From assembly GCF_014803405.1 (NCBI RefSeq), contig NZ_JACYFG010000004.1, positions 62,001 to 126,000 on the forward strand: 64,000 nt of DNA, written 5' to 3'. Below, in pieces: positions 47,079-55,598 of this stretch; positions within the stretch are counted from its first letter, which is position 1; every line of letters starts with the position of its first letter. Position numbers and translations under genes: made by a program. The notes beneath the pieces are model-generated. The model saw only the letters and a program-made list of their open reading frames with translations. It had not been told where the DNA came from and searched no databases. This stretch comes from Pelagicoccus enzymogenes (lineage in GTDB: Bacteria > Verrucomicrobiota > Verrucomicrobiia > Opitutales > Opitutaceae).

Positions 47079-48026
47079 ATGACTCGTACTACCCCGATTA
47101 TCGCGTTTCTCCTCTGTCTCGCCTCTTCCGTGATGGCCGCTGATTCAATAAAAGTTATGCACCTGACCGGGCAGTCCAACAAATACCACAGCTGGAAAAA
47201 CCTGGGCGACGCAATCACCCAGCATTTGGAAAATGCCGGCATTTTCGAAGTGGATACGGTCGTTTCGCCTGCCCTCGGTGAGGACATGAGCGAATTCTCT
47301 CCTAACTTCGGCGAATACGATGTTATCGTCCTCAACTACGACGGAGCGGAGTGGTCTGAACCGACCAAAGCCGCCTTCGTGTCGTACGTGAAAAATGGCG
47401 GCGGTCTCGTCACCATCCACGGCACCAATAACTCGTTCGCCTATTGGCCGGAGTTCAACGAGATCATAGGCCTCGGCGGCTGGGGCGGCGCGGGGCTCTA
47501 CGACCCTCCCCTCTACCCGGGCGAGCCAGACAAGCAGGCAAGTCGTGACGAGAAATGGGGCCCAAGGGTCTACTGGCATGCCTGCGGGGCAGTACACGAC
47601 GATTCTCCGGGCGGTACCTTTCACCCACCTAAGCACGACTTCATCATCACCAACCGAACTCCCGATCACCCCATAATGCGCGGATTGCCCGAAATGTGGC
47701 TGCAGGCAAATGACGAAGTCTATTCACGGCTCCGCGGACCAGCTAAGAACCTGACCATTCTTGCGACCGCCTACGCAAATCAAAAGCTGAGAGGCTCCTC
47801 TCCGCACAACGAACCGATGCTCTTTACGGTAGCTTACGGCAAGGGTCGCGTGTTTCAAACGACTCTCGGACATGTCGGCGCCAATGACGACGCTAACGTT
47901 CCTTCCGTTCGCAGCGTCGGATTCATCGTCACGCTGCAGCGCGGAGTTGAATGGGCTGCCACGGGAGAGGTCACTCAAGCTCTACCCGAAGACTTCCCCA
48001 CAGCCTACGAAACGAGCGTTCGGTAG
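47079..48026 (+). CDS. Exported ThuA-domain protein, second copy
   Basis: 315 residues from the ATG at 47079 with signal peptide MTRTTPIIAFLLCLASSVMA. ThuA blocks: IKVMHLTGQSNKYHSW, YDVIVLNYDGAEW, GGGLVTIHGTNNSFAYWPEFNEIIGLGG, HPIMRGLPEMWLQANDEVYSRLRGP, GKGRVFQTTLGHVG. It is related to the ThuA at 40658-41581 but is not a recent copy, and lies on the other side of the permease pair. Probably periplasmic; activity not established. Confidence 0.88.
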   Translation: MTRTTPIIAFLLCLASSVMAADSIKVMHLTGQSNKYHSWKNLGDAITQHLENAGIFEVDTVVSPALGEDMSEFSPNFGEYDVIVLNYDGAEWSEPTKAAFVSYVKNGGGLVTIHGTNNSFAYWPEFNEIIGLGGWGGAGLYDPPLYPGEPDKQASRDEKWGPRVYWHACGAVHDDSPGGTFHPPKHDFIITNRTPDHPIMRGLPEMWLQANDEVYSRLRGPAKNLTILATAYANQKLRGSSPHNEPMLFTVAYGKGRVFQTTLGHVGANDDANVPSVRSVGFIVTLQRGVEWAATGEVTQALPEDFPTAYETSVR

Positions 48027-48095
48027 CGGCTGTAGAGTTTCAAAAAAACCACTGACCACGGAGGCAAGAGAGCTCGAAAAGAAACGAAGAGAGCC

Positions 48096-49631
48096 TTACT
48101 TCACAGGAATCTCCATCTGCGTCAGCGAGTGAGCGGGGAAGCTATAGCGGATCATGTTCTTCTTGAACTTGATCGATCCTTCGTCGATGTCCACTTGCTC
48201 TACTTCCGCTGTATTCGTCGCATCGATACTGTCGCCTGTTACGGTCCGAACCGTAGCACTTCCCATGTATTCGCCCGACTGCAGCTCGATGTCCGTTTCG
48301 ATGGCGTCGATTTCGCTGCGGTTGACCACATTGATAAAGAGAGCACCCTTTTCTTCATTGAGAACTGCGGTCACATCGAGATAGGGAACCTCTTTGAAAA
48401 GCTCGTTGCTGTAGGTCTCGCAACGCGAATAAACGTCGAGTGAAACGCCACGGCAGTTGTTCGAAAAAAGCGAAAACGGATAATACAAGGACGTCTTGTA
48501 GCTTCCGTCTTCCGTGATACCGGTTAAGCTGGTGAGAAAGGTCAGGTTCGCCATCTTCACGATGTCCGCGTGCCGGATAAAGGCATTTAAATGCTGCGAA
48601 AGCAACAAGGGGCCAGCGATGGTATTGCCGCGAGCACCATACTCGTCGAAGGAAATATAAACATCGTGATCGCTCACGGCCTTCGACTTTGCCTTCTCAA
48701 TGAGCCCCTTGGTGACGACGATCTTCTCCTCAATATCCAGTCCCAGCGACATGGTGTCAGCGAAAACGGGCTTGTCGATTGCCCTCAGCGCTTGCGTCGC
48801 GTATCGGTGCAGAGAGATGTAGTCGATATCCTCGTACATCTTGTCGAGAATGTAATCGTTCCAATCAATCCAACCGTCGTTGGGGTCATAGCTACTCGTC
48901 ACCAGCGGGTAATTGGAGGAACCCGAGGCGATGAGTTTAATATCCTCGTCTACCATCTTCATAACCTTAGCGGCTTCGCTGGCAAAACGCACGTACTCCT
49001 CCTTGGTCTTGTAACCGATCTGCCAAGGACCGTCCGCCTCGTTTCCAAGTCCCCAATACTTCACGTCAAATGGTTCTGGATTCCCGTACTTCGCTCTCAA
49101 ATCGGCATAGTACGTACCCACTGGAGCATTACAGTATTCCACCCAATTGCTGGCATCGTCGATGGTACCCGATCCGGCGTTAATACAAATGAAATTCTCC
49201 GCTCCGACGAGATTGCAGAACGCGACATACTCGTCCGTCCCCATTTGGTTGCTCTCTGGGCGAGTGCGGGAACGGTCAAGCTTCACCGGGCGTTGGTCCT
49301 TGGGGCCGATTCCGTCTTCCCAATTGTATCCAGAAACGAAATTTCCACCCGGCCAACGAACGATGGGAACCTGTAGTTCCCTGACTTGCTGCAGGTATTC
49401 TTTACGGAATCCGTTTTCGTCGGACAGCGACGAATCGGGATCGTACAAAGATCCGTAAACTACAGGGAATCGTCCGAGCGGCTCCAGAAAGCTACCGTAG
49501 ATCTTCGGATCGATAGCGTCGACTGTTCGATCCAAATCGATTTTGATTAGAGCAGCTTCCTCAGCCGCAAAGCTCGCAGAGAGCAAGCTGGAGAACAATG
49601 AACAAACGAGAAATTTATTGGGCAAATTCAT
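48096..49631 (-). CDS. Alpha-L-arabinofuranosidase, GH51 (short form)
   Basis: 511 residues with signal peptide MNLPNKFLVCSLFSSLLSASFA. The TIM barrel has IVRWPGGNFVSGYNWEDGIGP, acid/base Glu198 (KYWGLGNEADG) and nucleophile Glu330 (ISFDEYGARGN). The C-terminal beta-sandwich ends SFPAHSLTQMEIPVK. Length and start match the single-module GH51 type, without the N-terminal insert of the other GH51 here. It would release arabinose from arabinoxylan or arabino-oligosaccharides. Last gene of the minus-strand CE1-GH97-GH43-GH51 group. Confidence 0.94.
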   Translation of the reverse strand: MNLPNKFLVCSLFSSLLSASFAAEEAALIKIDLDRTVDAIDPKIYGSFLEPLGRFPVVYGSLYDPDSSLSDENGFRKEYLQQVRELQVPIVRWPGGNFVSGYNWEDGIGPKDQRPVKLDRSRTRPESNQMGTDEYVAFCNLVGAENFICINAGSGTIDDASNWVEYCNAPVGTYYADLRAKYGNPEPFDVKYWGLGNEADGPWQIGYKTKEEYVRFASEAAKVMKMVDEDIKLIASGSSNYPLVTSSYDPNDGWIDWNDYILDKMYEDIDYISLHRYATQALRAIDKPVFADTMSLGLDIEEKIVVTKGLIEKAKSKAVSDHDVYISFDEYGARGNTIAGPLLLSQHLNAFIRHADIVKMANLTFLTSLTGITEDGSYKTSLYYPFSLFSNNCRGVSLDVYSRCETYSNELFKEVPYLDVTAVLNEEKGALFINVVNRSEIDAIETDIELQSGEYMGSATVRTVTGDSIDATNTAEVEQVDIDEGSIKFKKNMIRYSFPAHSLTQMEIPVK

Positions 49632-49876
49632 AAGTGGGGGTAGGAAAATTTACAAACAGGTGGCCTCTCTATCCTAATACGCTCGGCACCTCTGTCAACG
49701 ACCTGCATGAGTATAGATGATATAAGGTCGGCGAACGCGCGTTTGAAAAATCGAACAGAGGCACGGCAATGCTCCGTCATGGCCGCAGAGCCCGGCTGCC
49801 TATGGCACGACGGAACGTTGATTTTCTAAATCGCTTCAACTGTAGAACCGTTACCGCAGACACCACGGCCGCTACC

Positions 49877-51439
49877 TCACTCCATCGTCCCAAGGCGGTA
49901 GTAGTCGAAATCCACATACCCGCCGGTTTCTTCCGAGGCCCAATTGAAGAGCCCGAAGCGGTAGCCCATGAAGTGAGGCAAGGTATAGCGCATCTGCAAG
50001 GGCTCACCGACGGGAATCCATTTCCTGCCGTTAAGGCTGTAGTAGAAATAGGCCTTGTCGATGCGATCGCGGAAGTCGAAATCGATCTTCAAGTACACTC
50101 GCTTCTTGCTGAGCGGCAAAGTGGCGAGGACCTCAGTCTCGTCCTCTTGAGCCCGTACCATCACGATAGAACGCTCGCCATTTTCCTGTCTTACTCCCAC
50201 GTATCCAAAATGCCGTTGCAAGGCGATCAGACCGGCAGTGTCGCCGTCCTTCATGTCAGAGACGTCGAGTTTTATCTCGCCTGAGCTGGTCGGGCCAAAG
50301 CTGCGCTGGGTCAACATGTTTCTCGCGTGCAACACGTCCTCGTCCACTCGAACCGTTTCGAGTCGCAGGTGTCCCTTGCGTTCGCCGATCGACCACTTGT
50401 CGTTTACTGGGTTGTGATTCCATTGCCAGGCCAGTGGTAGTTCCTCGCCCGGCTTGCGGTTAAACTCGTCGGACCCCACGATGTTGCCGAAGCCTTCCTG
50501 ATCGTCCTCGATGTCGAGAACCAAAGGAGCCTTGCCGTCCTCGCCTAGCACGGGCCAGCGGTCTTCCCACTTCACTGGGACCAGCCACGGACTGCGGCCC
50601 ACCGCGCCATTGTCCTGAAACAATACTGCGTACCAGTCGCCTTCGGGCGTATCGATCAAACAGCCTTGGGCGACACCCTGATCTTGTAGCACCATGCGTC
50701 CTTCATAGGGACCTTCAAGGTTCTCGGAGCGATGCACGATCTGCGTGCGCATCCCGCCCTGCGGCCAGCAAATGTTCATGACATACCACATGCCGTCCAC
50801 CTTCAGAACCTGCGTGCCCTCCGCGTGCAGCATGGCGTTGTCAGTCGCAACTTTCTCGGCATGCTCGATCACTACCTCGTTGAAGCCATTCTCCTTCACC
50901 CCCGACAAGTCAGATTCCAACTCGGTCAACCGAATGTTGCCACCACCGTACATCAGATAGACTTTTTCGTCGTCGAAGATCAAGGAGTGATCGTGCAGCG
51001 AAGGCTCAAAAGAGATCTCCTCCCACTCGCACTTCTCGATATCGTCTGTAATATATATGTGGGTACGCCCGCTTGTAGCAGAAAAAGTGGATACGTAGAA
51101 TTTCCCCTCGTGATAACGCAAGCTACTCGCCCACGAGCCTCGCCCATAGGCGCTGCGTTCAGTTTCCAGCCTTAGCGCTTCATTGTCCGCCAAAGTATCG
51201 TAAGCGTACCCCAGCAGCTCCCAGTTCACCAGATCCTTCGACTTCATAATCGGAAGCCCGGGACTCATGTGCATGGTGGTGCTGCTCATGTAATAAGTGT
51301 CGTTGACACGGATTACCGCCACATCCGGTACATCAGCCCAGATGAAGGGATTTTTGGCCTGCTCTGCGCACGCCAAATTCGCTAAACTCGATGTCGCTAT
51401 GACAACGAGAAGACGGGTGAATATTCGAAAACGGCTCAT
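49877..51439 (-). CDS. GH43 beta-xylosidase/arabinofuranosidase with C-terminal beta-sandwich
   Basis: 520 residues with signal peptide MSRFRIFTRLLVVIATSSLANLACA. The GH43 propeller (30-310) has WADVPDVAVIRV (Asp39, base), PSLHDHSLIFDDE and MLHAEGTQVLKVDG (acid Glu). The block NGAVGRSPWLVPVKWEDRWPVLG and the C-terminal domain (325-518, LAWQWNHNP, RHFGYVGVRQENG, YVDFDYYRLG) define the GH43_12/X19-type arrangement, in which the sandwich helps form the active site. Related enzymes cleave xylose or arabinose from oligosaccharides. It lies between GH97 and GH51. Confidence 0.92.
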   Translation of the reverse strand: MSRFRIFTRLLVVIATSSLANLACAEQAKNPFIWADVPDVAVIRVNDTYYMSSTTMHMSPGLPIMKSKDLVNWELLGYAYDTLADNEALRLETERSAYGRGSWASSLRYHEGKFYVSTFSATSGRTHIYITDDIEKCEWEEISFEPSLHDHSLIFDDEKVYLMYGGGNIRLTELESDLSGVKENGFNEVVIEHAEKVATDNAMLHAEGTQVLKVDGMWYVMNICWPQGGMRTQIVHRSENLEGPYEGRMVLQDQGVAQGCLIDTPEGDWYAVLFQDNGAVGRSPWLVPVKWEDRWPVLGEDGKAPLVLDIEDDQEGFGNIVGSDEFNRKPGEELPLAWQWNHNPVNDKWSIGERKGHLRLETVRVDEDVLHARNMLTQRSFGPTSSGEIKLDVSDMKDGDTAGLIALQRHFGYVGVRQENGERSIVMVRAQEDETEVLATLPLSKKRVYLKIDFDFRDRIDKAYFYYSLNGRKWIPVGEPLQMRYTLPHFMGYRFGLFNWASEETGGYVDFDYYRLGTME

Positions 51440-51533
51440 TTAGAATAGAGTGAGGTTATCGGTTGGAGATCAAATGCGTTACAAAATTGCTGCAAGGTAG
51501 CTGAGTGGGGAGGGCAACGCTCCTGATCGATTC

Positions 51534-53465
51534 TCAGTAAAGTACCACGCCTCCGCGCGCTTCCAGCTCCACAACCAGACTACCATCGTCTCCCACGACA
51601 GCCTCTTTCAGCCCTACCGTTCCGTCTGGCAGGTCGTGCAGCATACGAAGGGTCTTGCCAGCTAGCCACGGAAGCGAGAGTTCGTATGCCTTCGATTCCT
51701 CACTAGAATGCGTCGCTGCGACGTACCAATCCTCACCTGAACGGCGAGCCAGTACGACCTTTTCTCCCGGATAGCCGTCGACAAAGCGGGTCTCGTCCCA
51801 AGCAGCTGGAACCACACGGAAGAAATCGAGCACATGGGCGGGTTGTTCATCCAAGTTGTTCGGCGTTAGGCCGTAGTGTTGGATCGGCGAAAAGTAGAGC
51901 ACCGAGGTTGCGAGCTGAAACGCATCCGTGGTGCGGCGGAAATTGCCTCGCTCCGGAGACTTGGAAAACCGCTCGTTGAGAACCACAGGACCGTAGTCCA
52001 TCGCCCCGACGGGGTTGCGAACGAAGGGGAACAAGGTACTGTTAAAGGCCTCCTTGTCGGAAAAGCCCTGACTAAAGATCAAATTCTCCGAAGCCGTGAC
52101 CGCTTCGCTTGTCATGTGATTTGGATACATACGTTCCCATCCGCGTGGCAGGGTTGCACCGTGGAAGTTCAACGAGAGTCCGTAGCGGTTGGCATCGGTC
52201 ATAAGATCCTCGTAGAATTTCATGGTCACCTGCTTGTCGCCGCCGAAGAAATCCACCTTCAAGCCTTCAACTCCGATGGACTGCAGCCACTCCATCTCTT
52301 CCTGCCTGATCGGAGCGGAAGCCATACGGTTGCGCGGCGTCTGGGGCGCGTCGTTCCATGAACCGTTGGAATTGTACCAAAGCAAGACGCCGACATCCTT
52401 CGATCGGGCGTATTCGACAAGATCCTTCATGCCTTCGCGACCGATACGTTCGTCCCACCAAGCGTCAATGAGGATGTATTCAAAATCTAATGCAGCCGCC
52501 ATATCGATAAACGCCACTTGATCCTCGCGGTTCATGCTCCCGTCCTGCCAAACGAGCCAACTCCACGCCGCCCTTCCCGGGCGATAGTATTTCGACGGCT
52601 CGTACAATGGCTTCACAAGGTCGGTCGCTACCGTAGACTCGACGATCGGAGCAAGCGTTTTGCCAAAGGTAATGGTGCGCCAAGGCGTCTGCATTGGCAG
52701 TGAAACCGAAACGGTGCTCTCCCCGACTCCCGCATTCTCAGCGGCCTCGGGAAATGCGATGCGGTACTCGCCTTCTTCGTTCGGATCGCTCAAGCGAGTG
52801 CCCACATACTGGCTGGTGGTACCCGTCTCCGAGATGAGAAGCCAGCCTTCGGAATCCAGCTTGAACAAAGCGGGGAAAGTAAAGCCAAGGCCTGTATGCG
52901 ACTTCGTATCCACCGGCACATCCACCAAATACCCTTCCTCGTAGCTGGGCTTAGTGGCCGCGTATCCACCGCCCCATGGCACTTGCCACGTCACGAAGGC
53001 GGTCGATTCATCCGGCAGGTTGAAGCTCGACTGCTCGCTCTCTACCACGACGCGATGCCTCTCCTCGCTGTTGACTCGATATCGATAGGCAACGTCGGAA
53101 TCGGATACGCGAAAGACGACCGATAGCTGATCGCCACGGTCGTTAGCGTAAGTCGCAACAAGCTCGTTCGCCTCGTAATCAACGAAACTCGTTTTTCCAT
53201 TCGGCAGCCGGTAGCTCTCCGAAACCGCAGATTCCTCTGACGAAACGAATTCCAATCCCGCGCCGAAGTTTCCGATACTGGTCTCCAATCCCAAACGCGA
53301 TTGTTCCAACACGGAGACATCGCCAGAACGCACAGAATAGCTGAGCCCTTCCTCGGTCTGATCGATCCGAACGGACAGATGCCCATTCGGAGAATTCACC
53401 TCCACTGCAGCCAGGGCTTTTGCGCAAAGCCCTAGTGTCATAAGTGTTCCTACACAGTTTTTCAT
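51534..53465 (-). CDS. GH97 glycosidase, retaining (alpha-galactosidase-like) subgroup
   Basis: 643 residues with signal peptide MKNCVGTLMTLGLCAKALAA. The N-terminal beta-supersandwich (20-275), the (beta/alpha)8 barrel (285-550) and a C-terminal sandwich follow GH97. The barrel has RAAWSWLVWQDGSMN, EYILIDAWWDE and GVEGLKVDFFGGD. Asp405 in the last block is the likely nucleophile, and Glu454 (NHMTSEAVTA) the likely acid/base, by comparison with retaining GH97 alpha-galactosidases. The inverting SusB type uses glutamates instead. It would remove terminal alpha-galactose or a related sugar. The gene is 18 bp downstream of the CE1 esterase gene. Confidence 0.92.
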   Translation of the reverse strand: MKNCVGTLMTLGLCAKALAAVEVNSPNGHLSVRIDQTEEGLSYSVRSGDVSVLEQSRLGLETSIGNFGAGLEFVSSEESAVSESYRLPNGKTSFVDYEANELVATYANDRGDQLSVVFRVSDSDVAYRYRVNSEERHRVVVESEQSSFNLPDESTAFVTWQVPWGGGYAATKPSYEEGYLVDVPVDTKSHTGLGFTFPALFKLDSEGWLLISETGTTSQYVGTRLSDPNEEGEYRIAFPEAAENAGVGESTVSVSLPMQTPWRTITFGKTLAPIVESTVATDLVKPLYEPSKYYRPGRAAWSWLVWQDGSMNREDQVAFIDMAAALDFEYILIDAWWDERIGREGMKDLVEYARSKDVGVLLWYNSNGSWNDAPQTPRNRMASAPIRQEEMEWLQSIGVEGLKVDFFGGDKQVTMKFYEDLMTDANRYGLSLNFHGATLPRGWERMYPNHMTSEAVTASENLIFSQGFSDKEAFNSTLFPFVRNPVGAMDYGPVVLNERFSKSPERGNFRRTTDAFQLATSVLYFSPIQHYGLTPNNLDEQPAHVLDFFRVVPAAWDETRFVDGYPGEKVVLARRSGEDWYVAATHSSEESKAYELSLPWLAGKTLRMLHDLPDGTVGLKEAVVGDDGSLVVELEARGGVVLY

Positions 53466-53483
53466 CGGCTTTCGATTCGGGGC

Positions 53484-54446
<963 letters not shown>

Positions 54447-54527
54447 TTACGGGGTTGACGTACCCTTGCGATCAAGCCCCTCCCTCGCAAAGGCTTCAAG
54501 GCTTAGTTAGTAAAACTTACTCTATAT

Positions 54528-54566
54528 CTATAGTCATAAGAAATAATCAACCCATGACTATAGTCG
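54528..54566. promoter_or_regulatory. Candidate regulator-binding site in divergent promoter
   Basis: A perfect 10-bp inverted repeat CTATAGTCAT-N16-ATGACTATAG (54528-54563). Its right arm also forms a self-palindrome GACTATAGTC (54556-54565), so CTATAGTC occurs as a direct repeat 30 bp apart (54528 and 54558). This symmetry in the AT-rich gap between the CE1 operon (minus) and the next gene (plus) fits an operator for a dimeric or AraC-type regulator. Confidence 0.5.
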
Positions 54567-54656
54567 TATATGAATACTTTTGAGGCTTTCCCTCCTTTCG
54601 TTATCCAGAGCTAAGCTAGAACTGATGAACGAAAACATCACCCTCTTTTACTTCAC

Positions 54657-55583
54657 ATGAGAACGAGCGCTATTCTAATACTCCCATTCCTCTCACTTTC
54701 CCTGCAATGCTTCATCGCCGTCCCCACGACTTCCGCCAAAGAGCCCAGGCCTCGCCACACCATGGCCCACTCCGTAACCAGTCCCAATTACGAACGGGAG
54801 CGACTAGACAACGGAGCTTGGAAAGCTGAAACCTACGCCCTAGCAATGGGCAAGACCATCGATCCCAGCGGAAAAGACGAGTCCCTCAACGCCCTCACCG
54901 TAAAAGAAATGGCGGAGATACTAGCCAATGCCCTTCACCGGCAAAATTACTTGCCCCAGTCGGATCCTCGTAAAACCGATCTCATGATCGTCGTCAACTG
55001 GGGGAAAACGATCCCCTTCGACGACGGATTGAGCCAGAGCGCCATCCAAAACCTGACCGCGACCATCGACCAACTCGACAGCCTAGAACTCGACGGAGAA
55101 AGCGCGGGCGCCGTCACATTCAGCGCCACCCCGTCGGAAGCGAAGCTAGAAACGATGCTTACCATTCAGTCGATGGCTGAGCGAGCCCGGCGCCAAGCAA
55201 ACGACTACAATGCGCAACTGCTCGGGTTCGCTCCGGACCTGTTCGAACATTACAAGGACGACACCCTTGGCGGGCCGCAGCGCTTGATCTTCGACGACCT
55301 CGTCGCCGAAGTGGAAGCCTCACGTTACTTCGTCATCCTCGTCGCCTACGACTTCAAAAAACTGGTCGAGAAAAAGGAAAAAGAGGTCCTTTGGATTACC
55401 CGATTCAGCATGCGAGCCAAAGGGCGAAACTTCGACGAAGAGCTCGCCAACATGGCCCAATCCGCCTCCAAGCTTTTTGGAACCGCCTCAGGTCGAATGC
55501 GGCGAAACTTGCTTCCCGGAAAGATTGAGATGGGCGAACTCGAAGTCATCGATACCTCCGAAGACCATAAGGACATCGAGTAA
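54657..55583 (+). CDS. Exported protein of unknown function
   Basis: I do not recognise the family. 308 residues with a signal peptide (MRTSAILILPFLSLSLQCFIAVPTTSA). The mature part is helical and charged: VKEMAEILANALHRQNYLPQ, then KTDLMIVVNWG, a middle segment SMAERARRQANDYNAQLLGF, and DLVAEVEASRYFVILVAYDF followed by LWITRFSMRAKGRNFDEEL. The tail is acidic. It could be periplasmic or an unlipidated surface protein. It is the only gene not clearly sugar-related in this stretch and is divergent from the CE1 operon. Function not assigned. Confidence 0.75.
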   Translation: MRTSAILILPFLSLSLQCFIAVPTTSAKEPRPRHTMAHSVTSPNYERERLDNGAWKAETYALAMGKTIDPSGKDESLNALTVKEMAEILANALHRQNYLPQSDPRKTDLMIVVNWGKTIPFDDGLSQSAIQNLTATIDQLDSLELDGESAGAVTFSATPSEAKLETMLTIQSMAERARRQANDYNAQLLGFAPDLFEHYKDDTLGGPQRLIFDDLVAEVEASRYFVILVAYDFKKLVEKKEKEVLWITRFSMRAKGRNFDEELANMAQSASKLFGTASGRMRRNLLPGKIEMGELEVIDTSEDHKDIE

Positions 55584-55598
55584 GCTGCCGTCGCTGGG

